Below, one piece after another: positions 11,788 through 23,027 of a stretch of DNA of 64,000 bases. Numbering within the stretch: the stretch's first letter is position 1; the number at the start of each line of letters is the position of its first letter. The stretch covers positions 39,267,126 to 39,331,125 of the forward strand of contig CM058237.1 in assembly GCA_030180135.1 (NCBI GenBank), in the 5' to 3' direction. This DNA is from Orychophragmus violaceus. Lineage: Eukaryota; Streptophyta; Magnoliopsida; Brassicales; Brassicaceae. The notes beneath the pieces were generated by a model. It searched no databases, was not told the DNA's origin, and saw only the letters and a list, made by a program, of their open reading frames with translations. A program made the position numbers and the translations under genes.

Positions 11788-13274
11788 TTGTTCTATTCGG
11801 GAGCCACCCATAGTTTTGTGAGTCCAAAAGTAGTCGCTCAAATCGTAGGGAGTTATAAAATAGAAAAAGTTAATGTCACTATGTTGACCCCCGGAAAGCA
11901 AACCCTCCAAGTAGATAAGTATATTCGGAACATACCGCTAGTAATCAAGGCGAAGAAGTTTTTGGCGTATCTGCTAGTCACTCCTTTGACGCGGTACGAA
12001 GTTATTGTCGGAATGGACTGGTTGTCTGGTTATCAGGCCCAATTAGATTGCGGTCGAGGAAGGATTACATTTCGTGGAAACGGAATGGAGGAGGTAGTCT
12101 ACTACGGGATTAACCCTAGTAAATCAGTGTCTATAGTGGTGGCCCTTCGAGTTAAAGACTTGATCAAGAATGAAGAGGCATTTTTGGTGACCATCACTGC
12201 TTGCGAAGGAACCGTCAACGGAGACGTCAAGATCGAGGACATTGCGGTGGTTCAGAAGTTCGAGGACGTATTCGCGGCATTAAAGGAATTACCTCCACCT
12301 CGGAGTAATCCCTTCACCATTAATTTGGAACCAGAAGCAAAGCCTATCGCAAAGGCTCCTTACCAAATGGCACCGATGGAATTAGCGGAACTCAAGAAGC
12401 CGCTTGAAGATTTGATCGGGAAAGGCTGTATTCGACCAAGCTCATCACCATGGGGAGCTCCAATACTTTTCGTAAGGAAGAAGGACATGAGTAGGAGGTT
12501 GTGCATCGAGTATCGCGGCATCAACAACATCACCATCAAGGATAAATATATGTTGCCTCGAATCGATGAACTTTTGGATCAGCTTAAGGGAGCAAGCTGG
12601 TTTTCAAAAACAGATTTGACATCTGGATACCACCAAATTCCTATCGCTGAGGAGAATATCATGAAGACGGCATTTGAGTTTGAACCAGATATGGGTAGTT
12701 TGAGTTCGTGGTACTGCTTTTGGGCTTACTAACGCACAACGGCCTTTATGTGGTTAATGAATGAAGTTTTGCATGACTATCTCGATAAATTTGTTATCAT
12801 ATTTATCGATGATATTCTGGTTTACTCAAAGACCGAGGGAGAGCACAAAAAGCAATTCGCATTAGTTCTCGAGAGATTGCAGGAGCTGAAACTGTTTGCT
12901 AAGTTTCGCAAATGTTCGTTTTGCAAAGGGAAATTGGATTTATGTGTCATCGCATCTCTGTGAAAGGAGTATCAGCTGATCCTGAAAAAGTTAATGCAAT
13001 CCGAGAATGGGCTCAGCCTACCTCTGTGATGGAAGTTCGGAGTTTTCTTGGCTTGGCGGGGTATTATCGTAAGTTCGTTCGTGGATTTTCATCAATCGCA
13101 AATCCTTTGGCGAAACTGACTGAGAAAGGACTTCCCTTTATTTGGAGTAAGGACGCAGAAGACGCTTTTAAGAAATTGAAGACTTCTTTGACTTCAGCAC
13201 CAGTTTTGGCATTGCCAGAACTCGGGAGACCCTATTCAGTGTATACCGATGCATCGCGAGTTGGTTTGGGATGT
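11788..13274 (+). pseudogene. Tekay protease-reverse transcriptase-RNase H (5' part) pseudogene
   Basis: The protease motif reads FYSGATHSFVS; the family has Asp before SGA, so the catalytic Asp is replaced by Tyr. Reverse transcriptase follows: YRGINNITIKDKYMLPRID, TDLTSGYHQIPIAEEN and, after a frameshift near 12,700, FIDDILVYSKT with the catalytic Asp pair. Another frameshift near 12,945 leads to the connection domain (RSFLGLAGYYRKFVRGF) and the RNase H start (VYTDASRVGLGC). The frame stops at 13,275 where another element begins; the rest of RNase H is missing and does not reappear on the other side. Confidence 0.85.
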
Positions 13275-15650
13275 TGATAGGTCAAGAAATATCCCTATTC
13301 TACTGCAAGTGCACATATATGCGAATGTAGTACTTAGGGTATTGTATCCACAAGGACTCACGGTCACACGATAGATTATATGTTGTCAAGTTAAGCTAAA
13401 TCAATTCAAGAAAGCAGTAAACAAAAGCAAGTAAACATGAAGATGTTTTCAATAAGAGAAAGGCGTCAGACTTAGGAAGTTCTCGGGAATTATGCAATGC
13501 TAGACACTTAACTAACCGGTTTCAGATTTAAAACAGGCTCAAGAACTAGAAACGCAATACTAAACAATACAACTCTCGCTGAGATTATTTCTATATCTAG
13601 CAACCTAGCGATCAAAATCTCTTTGTGATCCTAGAGTTCTAAACAAGCATTAAGAACAGGTTCTATCGGTTCACAATTCTCCTAAACCAAATCTCTTTGT
13701 ATCTAGTCAAATTGCTCACACAAAGTTTATTCAGATTATAACTCACACTCTCGTGCTATTGTCAATTATCTCAGATCTAAACCCTAGGTGATCAGTCCAG
13801 AATTCAGTATTAAGCACAACTTAGGCGATGAACAAACAGATGGTTAATCCTAATAAATCAGTTGTCAAACATGCAGAAAACCCTTATGAGAATTCCTAAA
13901 TCTAACTAGTTTACTACTCAGACATATTATCAGTTAAACAACACATCATTGAATAGAAAACCAAAGATTGAATAGATAAAAGTAAAGGGGTTCGAAATCC
14001 TTCTCTCAAGGTTACAAGTAGCAAGAATCAGCCCTTAGCCAAAATCTCTCAATCTCCAAAGCAAGAACAAGTAAGAACAAGATGAAAAGATAGCCTCAAT
14101 GAGTCTGCTCTCAAAAACCTAATTAAAAACCACTACACACGTTTTGGGGCTAAATTAGAATTAGGAAAACTTCTGGGTAATTATGCAATTCTTCAAAACA
14201 TGTCTTCAACTCTCACTCGCTCTCAGTGTCGACCGACATCAAGGTTAGTGTCGGTCGACATCCAGTCGTGGCCGAGACACCAACTTCAGCTCGTTGCAAA
14301 AATCACCAGAAACGTCCTATAATTCCATCTTTTGCTCCAAACGCAAGCCTACCTGTAGAAGACTCAATAGAATCGAAAAACCAGGTTAAAGACTCTATAT
14401 ATACAACTATATCATGGTTGAAAACCTATAAAAACCATGATATATCAACTCCCCCCCCCCCCCACTTAGCTCTTGCTTGCCCTCAAGCAAGTAAAGAACC
14501 AAAGCACAAGAAAAGAGGTTTGAAAACACAGAAACTCTTTTCGTACTAGGAACTTTCGCATTCACATTCATTTAGTAAACCACTGAAAACTTTCCTGCAG
14601 AGCTCAAAACCACAATGTACTTCCCCCACACTTAGCAACTGTCCTAAGTAAACTCCACAATCAGATTAGGACATTCAGGTTCACCACACTAGCCTCTGTA
14701 TACAATTAAGTGCGATCTCACAGAGGGAGTATCGAATCAAAGGACACATGGACTCAACCCATTCAGTGTCTGACCACCAAACTGTCGGTTTCTGGTTTCT
14801 TTCTTTTCCCTTTCTCCCTTAGCACTGATTTTTCCCCACTGGGTATCATTTTATTTTTTCTATCAGTGCTCTTCTCTTTTTATTGGGGTTTAACTTTGGA
14901 TCTTTCCATGAATACACAGGAGGTAATAGGGGTCTCTACCACTCCCGTGACCACTTCGAAGCTACTAGCTTATCCTCGGTTTTTATCTTTCTTTTTTTTT
15001 TTTTTACTTTCAAGGGACGGGAAAATCAGAAACCATACTTTAGACAGGATCACAGGCAATGCCAAACAGATTAGGGGAATCCGACCCAAAGATTACCAAG
15101 CCCCTAAGTGAGAAATTAAAGTCAAGATTAGAAGTGAGACTAGTGGTGGATCCGCTGAATACCTGGTTAGATATGGGTGTCCTTGGTAAGTTGATTTGTA
15201 TGGTGTTTTCTAATAGTCATAGAGCTCCTGCAAGTCTGTCCAATGGTCACTTAGTTCCTGTTCCAGCGAAAAATTTCCTCGAAAAATCATAGTTTCATAC
15301 TGATTTTTACTCAATAAAACAATTTGAAAACAAGTGAAAACAAAGGACTGACTCTAAGAAAACAAAACACAATGTCAGTAGTCACCTCCCCCCACACTTA
15401 GACTGCACTATCCCCAGTGCAATTTTAGTATGAGATCGTAAGAAATCAAATTGGAGCCAAAGAGTTTTTGAGCTGAAAATCCGAACCTGATCACGGCCGA
15501 TGTCGACCGACACCAAGCTTAGTGTCGCCCGACATCGAGCTCGTAGTACCATACGCAGAGTGTTAAATGTGTCTGTGGTTAAGATCATGAGTTAGCACTC
15601 AATTCCTCACGTGTTAGCTGCGTTAAGTCACTCAAGATCACATCAAAAAC
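13275..15650 (-). mobile_element. 3' part of an unclassified LTR element inserted in Tekay RNase H
   Basis: On the minus strand, a 1,173-bp LTR-like block runs from 14,447 (TGATATATC) to 13,275 (CCTATCA), giving TG...CA ends. Directly upstream is a G-run polypurine tract (C13 at 14,451-14,463). The stretch 14,464-15,650 would be its 3' internal region; it has no convincing protein. I cannot name the family. The right end, near where Tekay integrase upstream sequence resumes, is approximate. About 600 bp of Tekay sequence that should flank it is absent, so insertion came with a deletion. Confidence 0.5.
14451..14470 (-). promoter_or_regulatory. Polypurine tract of the inserted LTR element
   Basis: On the minus strand the motif is GCTAAGTG followed by 13 G. 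It lies directly before the TGATATA LTR start. Two similar motifs (CTAAGTGTGGGGG) lie further upstream on the minus strand at about 14,620-14,636 and 15,386-15,404. Confidence 0.5.
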
Positions 15651-15654
15651 AGCA

Positions 15655-16809
15655 CCAGAAGTCAGGCGGATTTAGTTCTTCGAATCCGAGAAGAGCAGCA
15701 GAGAGATGAGAAGATCTCAAAAATCATCAAAGAAGTCAGGAATCGAGATGGACCAAACCAGAGCGAATATCATCTGGCCAACGATGGTACATTACTACCC
15801 AGAGGAAGGATTACTGCACCAGAAGGTCAGGGTTTGCGAGAAGAAATTTTGGAAGCAGCGCATCATTCTATGCTTAACATCCATCCCAATTCAAAGATGT
15901 ACAAAGAAGTGATGAGGTATTATGATTGGCCAGGAATGAAGAAGTCTGTAGCTCGATGGGTAGCGCAATGCCCAATTTTTCAGCAGATTAAAGTGGAACA
16001 TCAAGTACTCGGTGGTCTAAAATCTACCTATTCATCAGGGGAAATGGGATTCCATATCATTGGATTTTATCACCGGAATGCCGACAGAAAAAGGGAGAGC
16101 AAACAATGCAATTTGGGTAATTGTTGATCATCTGAATAAGGTGGCGCATCTGATTCCGATAAAGGATACGGATAAGGTGGAAGCTTTGGCTGAGCTGTAT
16201 ATCGACCAAATCATTTGCCTTCATTGAGTTCCAGCAGATATCGTGTCAGATCGGGACCTACGATTTACTTCCATCTTTTGGAGGGCACTGCAAGAAGCGT
16301 TGGGAACGGAGTTGCGTATCAGTACTGCCTACCATCCGGAAACCGACTGGAAAACCAAAAGTACCATCCGGATCATTAAGGACATTTTACGAATGTGTGC
16401 ACTCGATTGGGCCGAAAATTGGGAAAAACACTTACCATTAGTGGAGTTCTCGTATAACAACAACTATCATTCCAGTATCGGAATGTCTCCATATGAAGCT
16501 TTATATGGGCGACCGTGTAGAATTCCGCTATGTTGGACCGAGATAGGAGAGCGAGAAGTCTTTGGACCCAAGATCGTTGATGAGATGATCAACAAACTGC
16601 AAATGATTCAGGCTAACATGAAGAAATTTACAGACCAAGCAACGCGAGAATTTTACTTTGAAGTCGGAGATTCGTTGTATTTGAGGGTTTCATCGCAAAG
16701 ACGAGGAGAATGGTTCGGAAAAGTTGGAAAGTTATCAATTCGCTACATCGGACCATACCAAATAATTGGTAAGGTTGGAGAAGTGGAGTACAAATTGAAT
16801 TTTGCGTAA
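15655..16809 (+). pseudogene. Tekay integrase pseudogene
   Basis: The zinc-binding part reads in frame 15,834-16,000 (HHSMLNIHPNSKMYKEVMRYYDWPG split by frameshift; then ARWVAQCPIFQQIK). The core follows: DFITGMP with the first Asp in one frame near 16,070, an in-frame stop near 16,226, then SDRDLRFTSIFWRALQEAL with the second Asp, and AYHPETDWKTKSTIR. In the family the last motif carries the catalytic Glu (SER); here the aligned residue is Lys. The C-terminal region (VEFSYNNNYHSSIGMSPYEA to YIGPYQIIGKVG) is complete. Integrase would insert the cDNA; this one could not. Confidence 0.85.
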
Positions 16810-17100
16810 GACATGCGGATTACTCTAGTGTTCCATGTGTCTATGCTACGGAAATTCATTCATGATCCAAGGGATGTGTAAACGGAGAAAATAGAAGATC
16901 TTCAGTCGAACCTTACCTACACTGAAAGAACCCATTCGCATCGGAGATAGACGTATTCGGAAACTCAAGAATCGAGAGATTACGCAAATTCAAGTCTTCT
17001 GGGGAAAGCAGAATCGCGTAATTGTCACGTGGGAGGGTAAATCAAGATTTAAAGCGTCGTATCAGGAGTTTTTCATAAATGGTCAGTAGAGGGAGCTTTG
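16810..17100 (+). pseudogene. Tekay C-terminal chromodomain-like tail
   Basis: After an in-frame TAA at 16,807 the reading continues as MRITLVFHVSMLRKFIHDP and, frameshifted, as RRIRKLKNREITQIQ followed by VFWGKQNRVIVTWEG. This has the spacing of the shortened chromodomain at the end of Tekay-group integrases, which targets insertion to heterochromatin. Two stops and at least one frameshift are present. Confidence 0.65.
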
Positions 17101-17134
17101 TAGAACCATAAAGAATTCGAGGACGAATTCTAAT

Positions 17135-17151
17135 AAGGGAGGGGGGGAGAA
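17135..17151 (+). promoter_or_regulatory. Polypurine tract of Tekay
   Basis: Seventeen purines (AAGGGAGGGGGGGAGAA) sit directly before the 3' LTR start at 17,152. This is the usual plus-strand primer for second-strand cDNA synthesis. Confidence 0.85.
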
Positions 17152-19539
17152 TGTAATACCCCGATCTCGGAATGCGATAAAACAAATTATTATTAAATGT
17201 AATGATATTTTATTGCTAATTAAATTATTATTTTAGAAATTTATTAGAGTTATTTTTGGAAATTCTTGTGAATTTTCATAATTGACCGATTTTACCGAGA
17301 AACCGATTAAATGATTGGGTGAGTCGGAAAACCCTCTAGTGTCCACCTAAAATTATTAGATTTTGACCACAACTCTATTAAATTATGTAGAATCTATGGT
17401 TAAAAGGATTTAGCAATATTTGATCCCTGGATTAATTTATAAGTTTTGCACCATTAAGGGGTAATTAATGACTCAAAATTCAAAATAAAATCATGGGGGC
17501 TTGGGATTGGATCAAGATGGTTTGGGCTAAGAAATAAAGTTGTTTTGGATATAATTCAAGCCCAATAATGAGCTTGGGCCACGAAATATTGCAAGGAAGA
17601 AATAGATGCATTGTTTGTTAAATTAGGTTCATTGAACCAATGTTGTGTTGGCAACCATCCATGAGGTTTCTAGAAGGGGGCTACAGGTGTAAGGTAAGTG
17701 ATGAAATGCATTTTTGGCCTGATTTTTGTGTGAAGTCGTGGAGGAAGATGGAGAGGGGAGGTGAGACAAGTGAAGGGTGGAGATCATCTCATTTTCACTA
17801 TAAAAAGAGGCCTTCCCATCGCTTATTCTTCACCCCAAAACTCATAGAAGTAAAGAAGAGTAAAGAAGAGAGAAAGAAGAGAGGAAGAAGGGAGGAAGAA
17901 GAAGAAGAAGAAGGAGGTGGGAAGAAGAAGAAGAAGAAGAAGAAGAAGAAAAAGCCAGAGGAAGGAGGGAGGAAGAGAAGAAGGAGAAGCCGGAGGAGAG
18001 AGAGGGCGAGACAGAGGAGGGAGAAGGAGATAGAGAGAGAGAGATAACGTGATTAAGAGTTGGTATGGTGACGGAGGAGCGGGGAAATATTTCCTAAGCG
18101 AAGATTTTCAACGTTCATACCATGTACCGACCTTCTCTTCCTTTGTAGGCGGCTTATTGTAGGCTCCGTTCCGGAGATTCATGTAGTGAGGCTATCAAGT
18201 ACCGGGGTTAACCGCGACAAAGTATTGGTGAGTTGGGGTTAATTACTTTCCTAACGTTTTATGCAGGTTCCCGGCACTAAGTTATGATCCGTTGTGATGG
18301 CTATGACTAGTGTCGGTTTGATTAGTATATAGTAATGTGTGATATTGTTGTTATGACTATACTTGGTTTGATTGTTGGGTGATATTAATGCTATGGTTGT
18401 TATTGCTTATATTATAATATACTTTTGATTGATAACCAAGTAATGAACGAATGAATAAAATACGGAAAACTATTAAGTAATATGATAACGATATGATTGG
18501 TTTATGCATGTTTGATTGATGATATGCTGTGTGATACGATTGTTGTGATGTGATATGTTTAACGGTTTGCTTGATGTGTTAGTGACATTGTGTTATAGTG
18601 GGCATATCGACTTCCCTACTTGATGGATCCTCGGGAGCTTACCAGTCGGTTCACATATTCTCGCGTCGTGTTTCTGACTGGTGTTAACCTACTGAGTGAT
18701 GCCGGTAGGTGTGTGGTCCGGAGAATACGTGGTCGCATCCGTGGGCCGGACTGAATGAAAGCTTTGGCTATCTAGGGGTAGCCCGAGTCGCCGCATATCG
18801 ATTGACGAAGAACAGTGTCTTACTTGTAGTACTTCGTGTCTATGAGTAAGAGTCGACGGAATTAATACCGTGGGCCTATATGGTGACTGGATAAGTATTC
18901 TGAGGGCATGACGATATTGCCAGGGCCCATAGCGTGCATATAGTTTAATTGTTGTTATAATGCTTCGGCTATTTATTATTGCTTGTGTAACTTTCCATCA
19001 TTGCTTGTGTTTGGGGTTGGGTTGGGTGGACGGAAAATTACTTTAGTTGGGGAATCTCAACTTACTGGGTCGATAATAGATCGCTCACCCCTCTCCTTTA
19101 CATTTTTCAGGTAACCCATAAGAGTAGTGGATCGCGGGACGTTAAGCCAGCCGGTATAGTGTCGACGTCTCTTTCGCAACGAAAGTTTCAAAGTAATGTT
19201 TGTATTAATGTTTGAATAAATATTGTCCATGTACCTATTTGTATTTCCACACTTTTCGTAATATCAAAATAAATGATGTTTCAAATTCGTAAAGCATGTT
19301 GTTTATATTAGATTAGTCCGGTCGAATATAACCACCAAATTTTATTATGGTTGCAAAGCCTTAATCAACTGAATAATTCAGTTCAGTTTGATGATGAGAG
19401 TTATTAAGCCGAGCCGATTTAATCAAACACGGTAAAAATATGACGGCTCTGGTCCCGACTAAGGAAAACAGGTGATCATGTTCTTGTTTGATTGTTGGTT
19501 ATCGGTTGACTAAGGTCAAAGCGGAACAGGGGTGTTACA
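17152..19539 (+). repeat. Tekay 3' LTR
   Basis: 2,388 bp with the same ends as 7,788-10,204. It has the same TATA box (17,799) and purine-rich tract (about 17,848-18,040). That tract gives a 135-codon open frame of Lys, Arg and Glu that is not a gene. Confidence 0.9.
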
Positions 19540-20703
19540 AGCCTCCTGTGCAAACTAAGAACTTAATGCTTTCTTTTGGGTTTTATGATGGAAATAGAGT
19601 AATGAGAGGATGCAGTGACTAGGCAGGACAATTACCATGCAAACTAAGAACTTAATGCTTTCTTTTGGGTGTTATGATGGAAATAGAGTAATGAGAGGAT
19701 GCAGTGACTAGGCCGGACAATTACCAGACGAAACTAAGGCGGGAAACAAGAAAGAACATAAGTAACAAGGCAAGAGAAAAAGGCAAAACACAAAGAATTG
19801 CAAATCTAATGCATCCACATAAGGACAAAACGTGTAGAATGAATGAGAAATGAATTAGAAATGAACAAGAAAGGACAGAAGCACGCAGAGAACAGAACAC
19901 ACACCACACATCTCGGGTAATTACCGCAAACGAACTAGCAACCTAACCAAGCAATGAACCGCGAACTCAAACTATCCTAAATCAGTTTCGGTTTTACTCT
20001 TTATGATGAAACAAGATGATTTCTAACAAACACTTCAGTCTAGAACAGAAGCCACAAGATGGAACAAAAAAAACTAACCGAGAGTCAAGCAAATAACACA
20101 ATCGACCAACAACCCTAGCCAGAAGCTATATGCAGTCGTTTCTAAATGTAAGCAACCTAGATGATTAGTTTTCTCTCTTTATTTTTTTTTTGATAGATCA
20201 TGCAACGGAACATGATTGAAACTAAATGATGCAAAGATAAAATCAGAAGCAAACATGCAACAAATGCAAATCAACCAAGTGCAATACGATTCAAGCTATG
20301 CAATCTTAGCGATAGAGGCTAGATGGCCAGTTACTATAAAAACTACCACTAACGATTTCTTATGCAGGTTTATGAGTTTATGAATGAACTAATAAGATTA
20401 AAACAGACCATAACCCAAAACAGTAGCTAGATCAAACAAATTACTCGGCAGAAGGAAAGAAACAAATCGATGCACAAACCCTAATGATGATTATGATGCC
20501 TCCGGTTCTCTAACAACTTAACAACTCTGGTTTTTTTAGAAATATGATACGATGCATGGACAGAAACAAAACAATGTAACAAAAGCAGATATGAGAAACT
20601 AATGCAATTTTCTTTTAGTTTTCGATTTAATGGAAGCAAGCAAGCAAATCGCAAAATATAAAAAATTAAAGACAGAGTGGACCGGATGGTTTCAAGAGCA
20701 CAA
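19540..20703 (-). other. FamA leader, part next to the primer site
   Basis: Non-coding, A-rich on the plus strand. It contains an 89-bp direct duplication (19,550-19,638 and 19,639-19,727) with only a few differences. Position between the primer site and the Tekay insertion identifies it as untranslated leader. Confidence 0.6.
19550..19727. repeat. 89-bp tandem duplication in FamA leader
   Basis: Both copies start GCAAACTAAGAACTTAATG and end near GGACAATTACCA; I count about three differences. It lies 10 bp from the end of the Tekay LTR. Confidence 0.85.
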
Positions 20704-20715
20704 GCTCTGATACCA
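20704..20715 (-). promoter_or_regulatory. Primer binding site of minus-strand FamA
   Basis: The complement reads TGGTATCAGAGC, the exact initiator tRNA-Met site, 2 nt after the LTR end if the LTR ends in ATCA. Confidence 0.85.
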
Positions 20716-21222
20716 GATGATGTAAGCTCCAGGGGGAGCTCACACTGAACAGATCTTAGGATGACACCAAGGCTGGACTGAGGTCGCTCTCCTTGATGCC
20801 ACGAACGAGATAGGGTGATGGAGAACGAGCAGTTGGACTGAAGTCACTCTCTGCTGATGCTTATGGATGGGTGGTGACTCGAACCAGGGACAAAGACAAG
20901 TGACAAAGACAAGTAACAAAGGTGGTCTGAGTGCAAGGGGAAACTGCTGAAGCACAGCAAACCGGCGGCCGTCAAAAGCTATTCAAACTCAAGGGTTTTT
21001 CTTTCATAAAACTTAACTTCTAAATAAAAGATACAAGGGGCTTTTATAGTCTAGTGTTCGACCCGAGCATAATAAAAACACAATGGCATGAAGGCCTTAC
21101 AGAAAATAAAATAAAAGACAAAGGCCTAATAGGCTGTGTATGTCTTTTTGGTCGGATGGGCCATGTTTCTCTGCTAATAGGCCGGGCCTCGGATTACCTC
21201 GTTAAAAACCATGGTGGGAACA
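20716..21222 (-). repeat. FamA 5' LTR (minus)
   Basis: Starts on the plus strand with TGATGTAAGCTCC and matches the other FamA LTRs inverted. The TATA region is TTTTATAGTCTAG at about 21,037. It meets a plus-strand FamA LTR head to head at about 21,222 after loss of part of its own 5' end. Confidence 0.75.
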
Positions 21223-21756
21223 CCGGCCAAGGTTAGTGTGGTTTCATCCCAAATGGCTTTTCCCACAAAGTTTTTTTACGAGGTAATCCGAGACCCGGCC
21301 CATTAGGAGAGAAACATGGCACATCCGACCAACAAGCTATACACGGACTATTAGGCCTTTGTCTTTTATTTTATTTCCTATAAGGCCTTCAGGCCTCTTT
21401 ATTTTTATTATGTCCTGGTCGAACCCTAGGCTATAAAATCCCCTTGTATCTTTTATTTAGAAGTTAAGTTTTATGAAAGGAAAAACAATTGAGTTTGAAT
21501 AACCTTTGACGGCCGCCAGATTCCTGTGCTTGAGCGGATTCCCCTTGCACTCAGACCACCTGTGTTACTTGTTCTTGTTCTGTTCGTGATCTTATCAGCT
21601 TCAATACATCAAACCGCATCAGCAGAGAGTGACTTCAGTCCAGCTGCTCATGCAGCATCTCTATCGTGTTTGTGGTCCAAAGGAGAGCGACTTCAGTCGA
21701 GCCATTGCACCATCCTTTGTCTGGTCAACTGTGAGCTCCCCCTCGAGCTTACATTA
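21223..21756 (+). repeat. FamA LTR (plus), start of segmental copy A
   Basis: Starts near GGCCAAGGTTAG, has CTATAAAATCC at about 21,430 and ends GAGCTTACATTA. It is followed by a primer-like site, so it is arranged as a 5' LTR. It forms an inverted repeat with 20,716-21,222. Confidence 0.75.
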
Positions 21757-21758
21757 TC

Positions 21759-21770
21759 TAGTATCAGAGC
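21759..21770 (+). promoter_or_regulatory. Degenerate primer binding site (copy A)
   Basis: TAGTATCAGAGC has one mismatch to TGGTATCAGAGC. The duplicate at 29,015-29,026 is exact. Confidence 0.7.
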
Positions 21771-23018
21771 TTAGGCTCTTAAAACCATCCGGTCCATTCT
21801 AAAACCCTACCATCTTTTCTTTTCTTGTTTGCGATTTGGTTCCTTCTAGCATACTAGTGGAAAATAATTATGTTCCCTCTAACTCGACGAGTTCATCAAA
21901 ACTCAAAACATTTGTCAGCACAAGAATGACCTTTTTACCACTTCTAAACATGATGGCATTACACTAATACTTCAGATTGGCAGCTGTCCTCCAAGAAAGG
22001 ACTCCATCTTGCCTCTTCACAGACCAAACATTAAGTGTAACCTAAATATAAAGCTTCTTGACATGGGTGTTCAAAGCTTCAAACTTCCCATTCTCTTTAA
22101 GATTTTATTTTTATTTTAGTATTAATATATTTCTTTATAAAGTTACAAATTAACCAATATTTTTTTTTGTTAAACTTTTGTAAAATTATAAATTATTTAA
22201 ATCAAACATTTACCATATAATGAAATCATATAAAAATACAAAGCATAATAGATTTTATTTAATCATCATTAATATATTTTTTCCACAAATGATCAATAAT
22301 TTATTTTCAAAAACATAATTGATTTTGATTTTTAACAACTATTAAATATATAATAAATAACAAATTATTTATATGTACTTAATATTTTATTTCATTAGTT
22401 GTTAAAATATTTATTTTTAATTTATACTCATAAATAAAACAAAATAAAAATTAAAAGACTGTTTTACAAATAAAAAAAAGTTAACTCTATTTTAGAAGAA
22501 AATATAGAATTGTTCTAAATATAGAGGAAATATGGTTGTTTTCAAAACTAGATGCTAATTGAAGTTAAATGCAAAATCAAATCAGCTCTTCCCAAACCTT
22601 CAAAATGACATTGACTGCTTTTTCCCAGCATGTTTCTTTACGAAATTATCTAACGGAGACTTCACAAAATTACGAAAATGCCATCGTCTTCAACATTTCC
22701 CAACCACCACTACCAACCAAAATCGAAATATAAATGCTTCAAAAACCGAATTTAAAGATGTTAATGCTCCATATTTGAGCTAAAAGCTCCATTTTCGAAG
22801 ATCTCTTCTCCAATTTCATCCATTGAACTTTAAAAATCTCGTTTTTAAAATTCATCTTTCTTAGATGTTTCAATTAACCAAGATTCATGCATAATAACCA
22901 CTGGGTTTATTGGGTACTGGTGGTGTAAGCGGTTCATAGCCGTCGACGAAGCTAAAAACGAGTTAAAAACGGATTTTGGTAACTTTACTTGTTTTTCCTT
23001 TAATTCTCATATCTGAGT
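21771..23018. other. Non-coding block, AT-rich (copy A)
   Basis: The first 40 bp after the primer site resemble the FamA leader. The rest to about 22,060 is unidentified, then 22,080-22,560 is very AT-rich. The same order occurs at 29,027-30,220. I see no gene here. Confidence 0.6.
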
Positions 23019-23027
23019 TGCTAGAGC

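Larger units (their letters stand above)
7788..19539 (+). mobile_element. Tekay-type Ty3/gypsy chromovirus, full length but dead
   Basis: The element has 2.4-kb LTRs with TGTAATACC/GTGTTACA ends, an initiator tRNA-Met primer site, gag with zinc knuckles, protease, reverse transcriptase, a truncated RNase H, integrase, a chromodomain-like tail, then a purine tract and the 3' LTR. This order and the integrase-last tail are those of plant chromoviruses of the Tekay/Del group. The LTRs differ by roughly one base in ten where I compared them, so insertion is old. The flanks (AGTCG left, AGCCT right) do not give a clean 5-bp duplication. The coding region has many stops and frameshifts. Confidence 0.85.
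5167..21222 (-). mobile_element. FamA gag-only LTR element, split by a Tekay chromovirus
   Basis: Reading on the minus strand: 5' LTR (20,716-21,222), initiator tRNA-Met primer site (20,704-20,715), leader (20,703-19,540), the Tekay insertion (19,539-7,788), the rest of the leader (7,787-7,464), gag-like frame (7,463 down to about 6,100), 3' internal region and 3' LTR (about 5,740-5,167). The order matches other FamA copies once the insertion is removed. No pol domain is present. FamA is therefore best read as a non-autonomous element; which element supplied its reverse transcriptase is unknown. Confidence 0.65.

Noticed and set aside
17640..18047. 135-codon open frame rich in Lys, Arg and Glu
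   Set aside because: It is the translation of the GAA/GGA-rich tract in the Tekay 3' LTR; the matching tract in the 5' LTR does not keep the frame.
7783..19544. 5-bp target duplication for Tekay
   Set aside because: The flanks read AGTCG and AGCCT, which match at three of five bases only; not called.
20704..20715. Sites matching the end of initiator tRNA-Met as possible tRNA genes
   Set aside because: Only about 12 nt match, always next to an LTR end; no cloverleaf sequence is present.
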